Shown: positions 55,288-64,000 of the stretch, in pieces
Layout: every line of letters begins with the position of its first letter
Numbering within the stretch: position 1 is the first letter of the stretch
Origin: Bacteroidales bacterium
Lineage (GTDB): Bacteria > Bacteroidota > Bacteroidia > Bacteroidales > UBA932
NCBI GenBank assembly: GCA_017534745.1
Contig: JAFXVX010000013.1
Location: 1-64,000, forward strand
DNA: 64,000 bases
Direction: 5' to 3'
Position numbers and translations under genes: made by a program
The notes under the pieces: generated by a model
Database searches by the model: none
What the model saw: only the letters and a program-made list of their open reading frames with translations
What the model was told of the DNA's origin: nothing

Positions 55288-57489
55288 ATGTCTGAACGCC
55301 GTCTCATACGCACAGGATGCTGCTTTGCCGCGCTGCTGGCCGCGGCAGCACTCACATTGTCCTCCTGCAGCACGACCAAAGTCCTCAAAGACGGCGAATA
55401 CCGCCTTGCAAAGAACACCATAAAGGTGGATGACAAGAAGTTCAACGCAGCCTCGCTGAACGCTTACGTCCGTCAGAAACCGAACACCTATTTCATCTTC
55501 GGCTGGAACCCTTTCCTCAATATCTACAACTGGTCCACGGACGATATGTCCAAGGGCATAAACCGCTTCCTCCGCAAGATAGGCCAGGCGCCGGTCGTCT
55601 ATGATCCGTCCCTGGTTGACGCTTCCATCGAGAATATAGGAAAACATCTCGAATACATCGGCTATTTCGGCTCGGAGGTGGACAGCAGGGTGGCGGTCAA
55701 AAAGCGTCGCGTCTATGTGACCTACTTTGTCGGTCTCGGTAAAAGAATCCCCATATCCACAATCAGTTATGACGTCCCGGAAGGGGAGTTCGCGGAAGAT
55801 TTCGAGAAGGACCGCAAAAACATAACGGTGAAACCGGGTGACTTCCTTTCGGAAGCATCCCTCGAGGATGAAAGCGTGAGGGGAGCGACCCATTTCCGCA
55901 ACATCGGCTACTACGGTTTCGACAAGATGCACTATTTCTTCGAAGCCGACACGATTTCGCGCCCGGGTAGCGCGGCGCTGAAAATGAGCATCCGCGAGTA
56001 TCCGAGAAGCGGGACTCCGGAGGCGGCGGTGCCCCTTGTCAAATACGATTTCGGCGAGGTTAAGTTCACTCATGACAAGTCACTCAAGGTGCGTGGGGGC
56101 CTGATCGAAGATCTCAACACCATCATCCCCGGAGAGCAGTACAGCGAGCAGACGGTAAATAACACCTATTCCCGCTTCTCCTCCGTCGGGATGTTCAACA
56201 GCGTCAATATCTCACAATCCGATGCAGGCGACGGCAAGGTAGATTGCGACGTCCGCCTCGGACATTCCCGCCTGCAGGGCTTCAAGGCCAATCTGGAAGG
56301 CTCCGTCAATGCCTCCGCGCTTCTCGGACTGTCTCCCCAGATCAGCTACTACCACCGCAACCTTTTCCACGGCGGCGAGCGCTTCGACCTCGGCTTCAAG
56401 GGCAATTTCCAGTTCCACCCGAAGACCCGCCTGAAAGCCACCGAGTTCGGTGTCACGGCAAGCCTCCGTTTCCCTCAGTTCCTGGGGCTTCCGGACCGTC
56501 TTTTCAAGGGTCCTGCAGTCCCGAGGACTGACATCAAGGCCTCCTTCAGCTATCAGGACCGTCCGGAGTACAAGCGGACCATTATTTCCGCATCCTACGG
56601 CTACAGCGGCCGTTTTGCGAAAAAACTCTACTTCGAGATTGTCCCCGTCAACCTCAATATCGTCCGCATCTTCAACCTCGACCAGGAGTTTGCCCAGTCG
56701 ATGGCCAAGGACCCGTTCCTGCAGAATTCCTACCGTAACCATTTCGATGCGGGACTGACCTCGACACTCTACTACACCTCGGACGCGTCGGTTGTCCCGA
56801 CAGGCTCGTACCACTATGTCAGGCTGTTGACCGACCTGTCCGGAAACCTTTTCAGCGCCTTCAACAAATACATGAAGACGGACGAGACCGGCTCCCACCT
56901 AATCTGGGGCGTGCCCTACGCCCAGTACGTCAAGACTGAGCTGCAGATGGGACAGACGTTCGTCTTCGGACGCAAGGGCGGCCAGGCGATTGCTTTCCGC
57001 CTTCTTGCCGGCGTCGGCTATGGCTACGGCAATTCCTCCGCCCTCCCGTTTGAAAAGCTCTTCTACTCAGGAGGTTCCGGCTCGCTTCGCGGCTGGTCCG
57101 CACGAAGCGTCGGCCCCGGCACTTCCGAGATGGACACATTCTTCAAAATCCCTAACCAGACTGGTGACATCAAGTTCGAGGCGAACCTCGAGTACCGTTT
57201 CAGCATGTTCTGGAAGTTCAAGGGCGCCGTGTTTGTGGATGCCGGCAACGTCTGGGCCCTCAAAGGCGAGGAGAACGAGACGCTTAACAAAAAGACCTTC
57301 CCCGCCGGCATCGCCGCCGACTGGGGCGTCGGCCTTCGCCTGGACCTCAATTTCCTCCTCATCCGGGTGGATATGGGTATGCGTTTCCACGATCCCGCAG
57401 TCCAGAACGGCTCCCGCTGGATAGCCCCCCAGTACTGGATGAAGGGCCACAACAAAGCTTTCCACTTCGGTGTCGGTTACCCGTTCTGA
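55288..57489 (+). CDS. tamL: TamL: lipoprotein BamA/TamA-family outer-membrane protein
   Basis: A 733-residue Omp85 protein with an N-terminal lipobox (TLSSC, about Cys27) in place of a plain signal peptide, POTRA-like domains over about 40-330 (GRIPISTISY-type strands, YGEVKFTHDKSL) and a C-terminal barrel (about 360-733) ending in FHFGVGYPF, a normal BAM signal. Lipidated TamA is the Bacteroidota form, TamL, which works with TamB in envelope biogenesis. tamB is not in the window. queA follows directly. Confidence 0.88.
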   Translation: MSERRLIRTGCCFAALLAAAALTLSSCSTTKVLKDGEYRLAKNTIKVDDKKFNAASLNAYVRQKPNTYFIFGWNPFLNIYNWSTDDMSKGINRFLRKIGQAPVVYDPSLVDASIENIGKHLEYIGYFGSEVDSRVAVKKRRVYVTYFVGLGKRIPISTISYDVPEGEFAEDFEKDRKNITVKPGDFLSEASLEDESVRGATHFRNIGYYGFDKMHYFFEADTISRPGSAALKMSIREYPRSGTPEAAVPLVKYDFGEVKFTHDKSLKVRGGLIEDLNTIIPGEQYSEQTVNNTYSRFSSVGMFNSVNISQSDAGDGKVDCDVRLGHSRLQGFKANLEGSVNASALLGLSPQISYYHRNLFHGGERFDLGFKGNFQFHPKTRLKATEFGVTASLRFPQFLGLPDRLFKGPAVPRTDIKASFSYQDRPEYKRTIISASYGYSGRFAKKLYFEIVPVNLNIVRIFNLDQEFAQSMAKDPFLQNSYRNHFDAGLTSTLYYTSDASVVPTGSYHYVRLLTDLSGNLFSAFNKYMKTDETGSHLIWGVPYAQYVKTELQMGQTFVFGRKGGQAIAFRLLAGVGYGYGNSSALPFEKLFYSGGSGSLRGWSARSVGPGTSEMDTFFKIPNQTGDIKFEANLEYRFSMFWKFKGAVFVDAGNVWALKGEENETLNKKTFPAGIAADWGVGLRLDLNFLLIRVDMGMRFHDPAVQNGSRWIAPQYWMKGHNKAFHFGVGYPF

Positions 57490-57490
57490 T

Positions 57491-58702
57491 ATGATTCCGG
57501 AGATCAATATAAAGGATTATTCATATCCCCTGACGGAGGAGCGGATAGCGAAGTATCCGCTGGCGGAGAGGGATGCATCCAAACTGCTGGTTTACAGGGA
57601 CGGGGAGGTCTCGGAGAGAATCTTCAGGGAGCTCCCGTCCATACTGGAAGGCGGTGGACTTATGGTGTTCAACGACACCAGGGTAGTACCTGCGCGGCTC
57701 CGCTTTGAAAAGCCGAGCGGCGCCCAGATTGAGATCTTCTGCCTCGAGCCGTGCGACCCGCCGGAGTACGACCGGGCATTTGCGGCCGTCGGAAAAGGCC
57801 GCTGGAGGTGCGTTATCGGCAATTCGAAACGATGGAAAGAAGGGCCGGTGACTCTCGTCAATCCCGACGGTGCGGCCCCCATCCGGGAAATGGACCTTCA
57901 GGCTACCCTCATCGAAAAGGAGGGAAGGACGGGAATAGTGGAGTTTACATGGAAAAACGGATTGCCGTTTTCCGGCGTGCTGGAAGCCGCCGGGACGGTG
58001 CCCATTCCGCCGTATCTCAACCGCAAGTCCGAGAGTATAGACCTTGAGCGCTACCAGACGACCTATGCCCGATGGAGAGGCTCTGTGGCCGCTCCGACGG
58101 CAGGTCTGCATTTCACGCCGTCGGTGATTGAAGCAATCCGGCAGGGTGGGACCGAGGTGGCCGACGTCTGTCTTCACGTCGGCGCCGGGACTTTCCTTCC
58201 GGTAAAGTCCGGCCAGATTTCCGGCCACGAAATGCACCGCGAGCCGTTCAGTGTAAAAATTGACCTTCTGAGGAAGCTGCGCGACGGCGGGAGGACTGTG
58301 ACGGCGGTAGGGACGACCTCCGTCCGGACGCTCGAGTCCCTCTATTATGCAGGCGTCAGCTGCATAGAGAAGGGTTTTCCTGAAGATATTTCCCAGTGGG
58401 CGCCGTATGAAAGGGAATATCCCTATTCGACGGAAGATGCGTTGGATACACTGGTCCGTTTCCTCGAAGAAAGGGGAGAGGAGAAGCTGATTCTCGGCAC
58501 GCGGATTATCATTGTGCCGGGATTCTGCTGGAGGATAGTCGATCGACTGGTGACCAACTTCCACCAGAGTGAAAGTACGCTGATCCTACTTGTCGCCGCC
58601 TTTGTCGGCGAAGACTGGCGGAAAATCTACGAATTCGCTCTCGGAAACGGTTTCCGTTTCCTCAGCTACGGTGATTCATCCTTGCTCTACAGAAAAAAAT
58701 AG
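57491..58702 (+). CDS. queA: S-adenosylmethionine:tRNA ribosyltransferase-isomerase
   Basis: Start chosen at ATG 57491, one base after the tamL stop; the upstream in-frame start lies within tamL. 403 residues with YPLTEERIAKYPLAERDASKLLV, VFNDTRVVPARL, TYARWRGSVAAPTAGLHF, HVGAGTFLPVK and TNFHQSESTLILLVAAF. It transfers and rearranges the ribosyl group of SAM onto preQ1 tRNA to make epoxyqueuosine. Confidence 0.96.
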   Translation: MIPEINIKDYSYPLTEERIAKYPLAERDASKLLVYRDGEVSERIFRELPSILEGGGLMVFNDTRVVPARLRFEKPSGAQIEIFCLEPCDPPEYDRAFAAVGKGRWRCVIGNSKRWKEGPVTLVNPDGAAPIREMDLQATLIEKEGRTGIVEFTWKNGLPFSGVLEAAGTVPIPPYLNRKSESIDLERYQTTYARWRGSVAAPTAGLHFTPSVIEAIRQGGTEVADVCLHVGAGTFLPVKSGQISGHEMHREPFSVKIDLLRKLRDGGRTVTAVGTTSVRTLESLYYAGVSCIEKGFPEDISQWAPYEREYPYSTEDALDTLVRFLEERGEEKLILGTRIIIVPGFCWRIVDRLVTNFHQSESTLILLVAAFVGEDWRKIYEFALGNGFRFLSYGDSSLLYRKK

Positions 58703-58710
58703 TTAACTTT
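58681..58710 (+). promoter_or_regulatory. Promoter of the acyltransferase gene
   Basis: TTG (58681-58683), 19 bases, TAACTTTG (58703-58710). It overlaps the queA stop and gives a ~45-base leader. Confidence 0.65.
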
Positions 58711-58759
58711 GCGCCGGAAATGGCACAAACCGTTTCCCGTGAACCTAAACTAAAGAATA

Positions 58760-59929
58760 ATGGACCAGTCTGAACTTGAGAGCATTGCTCCCTACAGTGA
58801 CGAAGAAGCGGTGGAAGCGCTGCGAAAAGTCTCCCTTCACCCCTCCGTCCCCTGGATTTCAAAATTCATATTCCCGCGCGAGAAAGAGACCTTTCTCCGC
58901 GACATCATGCAGAGTATCCACTCTATCGACGAGTTCCAGAGACTCGTGATGTCGAAGGCCATCGAATGGGTCCTTGCGACCTCGGCCCACAATTTTTCCT
59001 ACGACGGTATCAACAACCTTCTTGCGATGGAGGGGAAAAAATTCCTCCTCATGTCCAACCACAGGGACATCATCATCGACCCCGCCGTCACCCAGCTTAT
59101 CCTTTTCCGCAACAACTTGCCTCTCACGGAGATATGCGTCGGGGACAACCTGCTTCAGAGCCGCACTATTGAGTACCTCATCCGTTCCAACAGGATGATA
59201 AAGGTCATCCGCGGCATCTCTGCGAGGGAGCTCTACATCTCCTCGCAGGTGCTCTCCAAGTACATCCGCGGAGCTATCACCTCCGGACGCAGTTCCGTCT
59301 GGATCGCCCAGCGCCAGGGCCGTACGAAGGACGGCATAGACCTCACCGAGCAGGGCCTTCTCAAGATGTTCGATATGAGCGGCGAGAAGGATTTCGTCGA
59401 TAATTTCGTCGAGCTCAATATCGTCCCTCTCTCCATCTCCTACGAATACGAGCCCTGCGACATCTACAAGGCCCGCGAAATCCTCATCTCCCGCACCCAG
59501 AAGTACGTCAAGACCGAGAATGAGGACCTCCAGAGCATCATGTACGGCATCAAGCAGCAGAAGGGCAATATCCACCTCAATATAGCCGAGCCGCTGACCA
59601 GGGAAGAAATCGCCCTCGCGGCCGAGGCCGACAAGAATGACCGCTACAAGGTCATCCGCCACATTATGGACCGCAGGATTATCGGCGGCTACAAGCTCTG
59701 GAAGACCAATTACATGGCCTATGACCTTGTGAACCACGGCTTTAAGTACACCGACAAGTACACCCCCGAGGACCTTGAGGCCTTCACTGTCTATACAGAA
59801 AAGCAACTCGATCTCGTCGAGCCTTCGCTCAACCGAAACGAGCTGCGTGACATTTTCCTCCGTATCTACGGCAATCCAGTCCTTTCACGCGAGAAGCTGG
59901 ACGAAGAGCTTGCGGAGGAGCAGAAATAG
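58760..59929 (+). CDS. Glycerophospholipid-type acyltransferase (PlsB/PlsC-like)
   Basis: A 389-residue protein with an acyltransferase domain: LLMSNHRDIIIDPAV (about 94-108), where the catalytic His and Asp are spaced H-x5-D rather than the usual H-x4-D, then VGDNLLQS, FIRGISARELYIS-like block (MIKVIRGISAREL) and SSVWIAQRQGRTKDG, equivalent to the FPEGTRS-type block III. It probably acylates glycerol 3-phosphate or a lysolipid. There is no clear TM. The spacing change should be checked against close homologues. Confidence 0.8.
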   Translation: MDQSELESIAPYSDEEAVEALRKVSLHPSVPWISKFIFPREKETFLRDIMQSIHSIDEFQRLVMSKAIEWVLATSAHNFSYDGINNLLAMEGKKFLLMSNHRDIIIDPAVTQLILFRNNLPLTEICVGDNLLQSRTIEYLIRSNRMIKVIRGISARELYISSQVLSKYIRGAITSGRSSVWIAQRQGRTKDGIDLTEQGLLKMFDMSGEKDFVDNFVELNIVPLSISYEYEPCDIYKAREILISRTQKYVKTENEDLQSIMYGIKQQKGNIHLNIAEPLTREEIALAAEADKNDRYKVIRHIMDRRIIGGYKLWKTNYMAYDLVNHGFKYTDKYTPEDLEAFTVYTEKQLDLVEPSLNRNELRDIFLRIYGNPVLSREKLDEELAEEQK

Positions 59930-59934
59930 AGTCT

Positions 59935-60771
59935 TTACCAGGCGAGAGCCTTGAGCACCCGCTCAGGCCTCTCGGGATTCCCGATAAGAGGGGAGGCCTT
60001 GTCGAATGAGCGAAGGGCCTCCATTTCTTTTTCCGTGAGGGTGAAACCGAACACGTCGAAATTCTCGCTGAGACGCTCCGCATGGACTGTCTTGGGGATG
60101 CAGATGACTCCTTCCTGAAGAAGGAATCGGAGAGTTATCTGCCTGGGAGTCTTATTATAGCGAGATGCTATCTCAAGAAGCACTTTATCTTCATAAATCT
60201 CGTCCATACGGCCCTGGCCGAAAGGAGCGTAGCTTTCATGGGCGACCCCGTAGGTGTCCATCCATTTGCGACATTCCCTCTGCTGGCAGGTAAGGTTTGT
60301 TTCCACCTGGTCAACGGCGGGGACGACATTGTTGTAGCCGATAAGATCGACGAGTCGGTCGGCGTTGTAGTTGCTCACGCCGATGGCCCTGACTGCGCCT
60401 TCGGCGTAAAGCCTTTCGAGGTCGCGCCAGGCTTTGTAGGTGTCGGCGAACGGCCAGTGGAGAAGCACCAGGTCGATGTAATCGGTCCGCAGGCGCTTCA
60501 TCGACTCCAGCACCGACTCGTAGGCGTCGCTGTAGCGTTTGTGGCTGATCTTCGTTGTGATAAACACTTCGCTGCGGGGCACTGAAGAAGCCTCCACGGC
60601 CTTGCCGACTGCCTCTTCGTTGCCGTACATCTGCGCCGTATCAATGTGTCTGTACCCAATCTCCAGAGCCTTCTCACAAATCTCCTGACAGAGCTCCAGG
60701 TCCTTACTCAAATAAGTCCCCAGCCCCAGCATCGGCATCTCGACGCCGTTATTCAGAGTCTTTGTTATCAT
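59935..60771 (-). CDS. Aldo/keto reductase
   Basis: A 278-residue AKR TIM barrel with the catalytic tetrad in context: HIDTAQMYGNE (Asp, Tyr), FITTKISH (Lys) and DLVLLHWPF (His). The cofactor-binding C-terminal block is ICIPKTVHAERLSENFDVFGFTL. It reduces carbonyls with NADPH; the substrate is unknown. It overlaps the cysteate synthase gene by 4 bases, so the two may act in the same pathway. Confidence 0.93.
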   Translation of the reverse strand: MITKTLNNGVEMPMLGLGTYLSKDLELCQEICEKALEIGYRHIDTAQMYGNEEAVGKAVEASSVPRSEVFITTKISHKRYSDAYESVLESMKRLRTDYIDLVLLHWPFADTYKAWRDLERLYAEGAVRAIGVSNYNADRLVDLIGYNNVVPAVDQVETNLTCQQRECRKWMDTYGVAHESYAPFGQGRMDEIYEDKVLLEIASRYNKTPRQITLRFLLQEGVICIPKTVHAERLSENFDVFGFTLTEKEMEALRSFDKASPLIGNPERPERVLKALAW

Positions 60772-62060
60772 AGTCCAAACAAAAGATCGACCTGCTGGAT
60801 GATTTCGTCTTCGGGGGAGTCGGGGGAGAGGACGAGCTGGGGCATCGGGCGGAAGTAGCCGCCGGATTTGGCGCGCTCCTCGCCGCCGCCGGTGACGTTT
60901 AGCATGATAATCTCATCCTTGCGAACGGCGCCGGTCTTGACGGCCTCGGCCAAGGAGGCGACGGCGACAGCGGCGGCCGAGTAGATGTCGTAGCCTTCGA
61001 GGGCTTCGAAGCGCCTCTGCCAGAAGTTAAGTTCCTCATTGGTAATCTTGTACATACGTCCGTCGGTGTCGGAAAGGGCATCGAAGAGGCCTCCGGAGAG
61101 GCTGTATGGCGGCTTCCTGTTGGTCAGCACCTTGGCATCGACCTCGGCGGCCTTGCGGCGGGACTCGTCCGGGGTCATGGGGACGAGCTCGCGGCTGCGC
61201 TTCTCCCAGGAGTCATACATTAGGGTGAAGGGAGCATTCTGCGAAGCGTGGATGCGGACTTTCTTCTTGCCGAAACGGCCGTCGGCGATGAGACGGAGGT
61301 TGTTTTCCCACACTGCGATTGCGCCGGTGCCACTGCCGACTGCCTGGAAATAGGAGTCGGGAAGCGCGCCGATAGTCTCGACGGCTGAGAGCAGGGTGGT
61401 GCCCATACCGTCGCGGCGGGCGACGTTCTTGGCGCCGCCTTCGGCGAGATAACGCTCTGAAAGACAGAGCTTATCGCCGAGGGCGATGGCGTCGAAGTAG
61501 TCGGAGCCTTTGGGGGATGCTATTATCTTGACGCAGGAGTGGAGCTTCCTCGGGAACCACATAGCACCGACATTGTCGTAGGGAATGCAGATTACTAGAG
61601 GAATCCAGTTGTCGGAGCATACCTGCGCGAAGGCGCGGGCTGTGTTGCCGGCGGATTGCACCACGAGCACTTTGTTGCTCTTGCGGGGCAGGCGTGCACA
61701 CACGCTGTAGGCTTCCGTCGCCTTGAACGAGCAGGTCTGGACTTCTGCACCAATCTCCGGATTGTAGCCGGTGAATGTAATGAAGAGGTTCTCAAGGCCG
61801 AGCTCTTTTGCGAGCGCCTTGCTCTGATAGGTCACAGGGCCTGAAGCGTTCTTCAGGGCCCTCTTTATCGGGAGCCAGTGATGATAGCGGTATATCCCTT
61901 CTATATTCGGATCAGGAATAAACTGCTTCTCGTCATAAATCGCCCTCACCAGCGACGGCGAACCGCCCATCGGGTCCTGCAGCGTCCATCCCTTGTCCTC
62001 GAACTCTCTCCCCGTCGCCACATTCATCAAATGATACTTTGTCGGTTGTATTTTTCTCAT
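60768..62060 (-). CDS. Cysteate synthase (PLP-dependent)
   Basis: Start chosen at ATG 62060, which matches the usual N-terminus (KIQPTKYHLMNVATGREFEDKGW in segments); an upstream ATG at 62087 overlaps the antiporter stop. 430 residues, threonine-synthase fold, with the PLP lysine in QTCSFKATEAY and GSGTGAIAVWE. The family replaces the phosphate of phosphoserine with sulfite to give cysteate. In Bacteroidota this feeds sulfonolipid (capnine/sulfobacin) synthesis. The acyltransferase and reductase that complete that pathway are not next to it here. Confidence 0.88.
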   Translation of the reverse strand: MRKIQPTKYHLMNVATGREFEDKGWTLQDPMGGSPSLVRAIYDEKQFIPDPNIEGIYRYHHWLPIKRALKNASGPVTYQSKALAKELGLENLFITFTGYNPEIGAEVQTCSFKATEAYSVCARLPRKSNKVLVVQSAGNTARAFAQVCSDNWIPLVICIPYDNVGAMWFPRKLHSCVKIIASPKGSDYFDAIALGDKLCLSERYLAEGGAKNVARRDGMGTTLLSAVETIGALPDSYFQAVGSGTGAIAVWENNLRLIADGRFGKKKVRIHASQNAPFTLMYDSWEKRSRELVPMTPDESRRKAAEVDAKVLTNRKPPYSLSGGLFDALSDTDGRMYKITNEELNFWQRRFEALEGYDIYSAAAVAVASLAEAVKTGAVRKDEIIMLNVTGGGEERAKSGGYFRPMPQLVLSPDSPEDEIIQQVDLLFGL

Positions 62061-62079
62061 AGTCAATAAATTAATTTCA

Positions 62080-63039
62080 TTATTCAAGAATTCGCCCCAT
62101 TGCCATAATTATAAGGAAGGCCATATATAATGCCCATAGGAGGGTGAAGGCGATGCCGTCGCCGCGGCCGATGCGGGAGTTTTTGCCCGTGAAGATGGAG
62201 AGCAGGAGCATCAGGGTCGAGGCGAGGAGGATACCTATGTCAAACGGGTCGATGTGTTCGAAAGAGAGGGGAGTAATAACCGCGGAGCCACCCAGGATCA
62301 GCAGGATATTGAAGAGGTTTGAGCCGATGATGTTGCCGAGGGCTAGCTGTCCCTTCTTCTTTACAGCGGCAACGATGCAGGTCGCGAGCTCGGGGAGGGA
62401 AGTCCCTCCGGCGAGAACTGTGATGGCGATGAATTTATCGCTGACTCCGATATAATATGCCAGTTCGGTGGCGCTGTCAACAAAGAGACGGCCGCCGAAA
62501 ATAAGGGCGGCGAGACCGCCGAGTATGAAAAGAATCGAGACGAAAATGTTTCTCTTCTTGCTGTCCGACGGCTCATCCACGGTTTCCTTCCTTGCATTGA
62601 TGAACTGGAAAGCCATATAGCCGGCAAAAAGGACAATGAGGATTATCCCGTCCAGGCGGGACAGGACGCGCTCGCCGGCAAGTCCCAATACTACAAGCAG
62701 CACCGCTACCGCAATGTTGACCGGAATGTCGATCCTGCGGTTGGCCTTGGTGATGGGGATAGGAAGGATCATCGCCGTGACACCGAGGATCAGAAGGGTA
62801 TTGAATATATTGGAACCGATGACGTTGCCGACTGCGACGTCTGCGTTTCCCTGGGCTGCTCCGATGAAACTGACGACCATCTCGGGCGCGGAAGTCCCCA
62901 TCCCGACTATCGTAAGGCCGATGACAAACTCGCTGACTCCGAGACGGCGGGCTATCGATGAAGAGCCATCGACCAGCGCTTCTGCACCTGCGACTATGAG
63001 GCCGAGACCGAGAAGGAGTAGGATTACGTCTAAAAACAT
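62080..63039 (-). CDS. Calcium/sodium antiporter (CaCA family)
   Basis: A 319-residue protein with ~10 TM segments and the two inverted alpha repeats of the family: GTSAPEMVVSFIGAAQGNADVAVGNVIGSN (in segments) and GTSLPELATCIVAAVKKKGQLALGNIIGSN (in segments). It resembles E. coli YrbG and should exchange Na+ (or H+) for Ca2+ across the inner membrane. It lies 19 bases before the cysteate synthase start and may be co-transcribed. Confidence 0.93.
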   Translation of the reverse strand: MFLDVILLLLGLGLIVAGAEALVDGSSSIARRLGVSEFVIGLTIVGMGTSAPEMVVSFIGAAQGNADVAVGNVIGSNIFNTLLILGVTAMILPIPITKANRRIDIPVNIAVAVLLVVLGLAGERVLSRLDGIILIVLFAGYMAFQFINARKETVDEPSDSKKRNIFVSILFILGGLAALIFGGRLFVDSATELAYYIGVSDKFIAITVLAGGTSLPELATCIVAAVKKKGQLALGNIIGSNLFNILLILGGSAVITPLSFEHIDPFDIGILLASTLMLLLSIFTGKNSRIGRGDGIAFTLLWALYMAFLIIMAMGRILE

Positions 63040-63057
63040 AGCCTGCGAATTTAGGAA

Positions 63058-64000
63058 TTATTTGCGGATGCAGCAAACCACGTTTTCAACGTGCATCGTG
63101 TGGGGGAACATATCTACCGGCTGAACAGAGACTATCTCATAGTCTTCGCAGAGGATTGCAAGGTCACGGGCCTGAGAGGCAGGGTTGCAACTGACATAGA
63201 CGATACGCTTCGGGGCTGCCTCGAGGATGACCTTTGCGACATCCGGGTGGATGCCGGCGCGAGGCGGGTCCAGGATGACGACATCCGGCCTGCCATGCTT
63301 GGCAATGAATTTCTTATTGAGGACGTCCTTCATGTCGCCGGCGAAGAACTTGCAGTTGGTGATCCCGTTGACTGCGGCATTCGCCTCAGCATCTTCAATC
63401 GCTTCCGGAACATACTCTATACCAATGACTTCTCGGGCTTTTTTCGATATGAACTGGGCGATGGTGCCGGTCCCAGTGTAAAGGTCATAGACAAGCTCGT
63501 TGCCAGTGAGGGCGGCAGCATCGCGCGCTACTCCGTAGAGCCGTTCAGCCTGGAGCGAATTGGTTTGATAGAAGGATTTCGGCCCGATCTTGAAACGAAG
63601 GTCCTCCATTGTCTCGTAAATCGCTTCGTCGCCGTAGTAGAGGTGACATTCGCGGTCGGTTATCGAGTCGTTGAGTTTGTCGTTGATGACATAATATAAA
63701 GAGGTAATCTCCGGGAATTGCTTGATCAAGGCATCCAAAAGGGAAGTCCGGAGCTTCTTGTCTTCACGGCAGAAGCACATAATGAGCATCAGGCCGCCGG
63801 CTTCTGTGAGGCGTACGAACATGTTGCGGAAAAAGCCGGTCTTCTCCCTTATGTCGAAGAATTCGAGGCCGTTACGAAGACAGAAGTCCTTGACAAAGAG
63901 GCGGATGGCGTTGCTCGGGTCCTTCTGGAGGTGGCAATCCCGGATGTCCAGTACTTTGTCGAAAAACTTCCCGACGTGGAAACCGAGGCCACAGCGCTCT
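63058..64000 (-). CDS. rlmD: 23S rRNA (uracil-5-)-methyltransferase RlmD, 5' end outside window
   Basis: The frame stays open to the right edge, so the N-terminus (including the TRAM domain) is missing and ~313 residues are visible. Present: LGFHVGKFFDKVLDI, FYQTNSLQAERLY, the SAM motif VYDLYTGTGTIAQFI, VILDPPRAGIHPDV and the catalytic Cys in VSCNPASQARDLAIL. It methylates U1939 (E. coli numbering) of 23S rRNA; the alternative target in this family is U747. It ends 18 bases before the antiporter start. Confidence 0.93.
   Translation of the reverse strand, partial: ERCGLGFHVGKFFDKVLDIRDCHLQKDPSNAIRLFVKDFCLRNGLEFFDIREKTGFFRNMFVRLTEAGGLMLIMCFCREDKKLRTSLLDALIKQFPEITSLYYVINDKLNDSITDRECHLYYGDEAIYETMEDLRFKIGPKSFYQTNSLQAERLYGVARDAAALTGNELVYDLYTGTGTIAQFISKKAREVIGIEYVPEAIEDAEANAAVNGITNCKFFAGDMKDVLNKKFIAKHGRPDVVILDPPRAGIHPDVAKVILEAAPKRIVYVSCNPASQARDLAILCEDYEIVSVQPVDMFPHTMHVENVVCCIRK

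Overview
The window is chromosomal DNA of a Bacteroidales-type member of the Bacteroidota. Support comes from the promoters (TTG/TTTG, a 19-21 base spacer, then TAnnTTTG), the scarcity of Shine-Dalgarno sequences, and lineage-typical genes: a lipoprotein TamA (TamL), Rho with a long disordered insert, a bifunctional RelA/SpoT, a PPi-type phosphofructokinase, a cysteate synthase and a 5-alpha-reductase-like steroid gene. Core genes are GC-rich. The genus cannot be fixed from sequence alone; an uncultured gut Bacteroidales is the best guess.

Positions 1 to about 15400 are accessory. A phage-derived lysis cassette (holin-like protein, spanin-like lipoprotein, virion-like protein) enters from the left edge and ends at a strong terminator. 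A TonB-like protein and a TPR/HTH membrane regulator follow, then the stump of a DnaQ-like exonuclease gene cut by a perfect 21-bp inverted repeat. Next comes an AT-rich defence island: AbiE toxin-antitoxin, SIR2-HerA, a restriction-modification pair and an Abi_2/AbiF HEPN protein. Between these sit two head-to-head broken phage genes, related to the left-edge cassette, and two excisionase-like HTH proteins. Just past the abiF stop codon is a near-consensus promoter and a short structured transcript with terminator, a candidate partner RNA.

From 15503 to about 43640 the window is core genome: mnmE, rho and lptD; divergently an amidase, dnaA, pepD and rpe; birA; the rsfS-ftsH-cdsA-psd operon; then ispG, an outer-membrane barrel, an Ig-like lipoprotein, a RelA/SpoT homologue, yihY and ligA on the minus strand; and pfp with a GH13 amylase on the plus strand. 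A palindromic repeat sits in frame inside the amylase gene.

Positions 43640-46160 are a second accessory patch: decayed gene tails, two short transcription units driven by nearly identical promoters, a small LPD3-like protein and a DUF4143 ATPase.

From 46300 to the end are metabolic and envelope genes: a nitroreductase; a three-gene operon (SDR, Old-Yellow-Enzyme type reductase, SRD5A-type 5-alpha-reductase) that looks like steroid or bile-acid A-ring chemistry; a polyamine ABC operon (potABCD) led by an outer-membrane barrel; tamL-queA; a phospholipid-type acyltransferase; an aldo/keto reductase; cysteate synthase, probably for sulfonolipids; a cation antiporter; and the 3' part of rlmD cut by the right edge.
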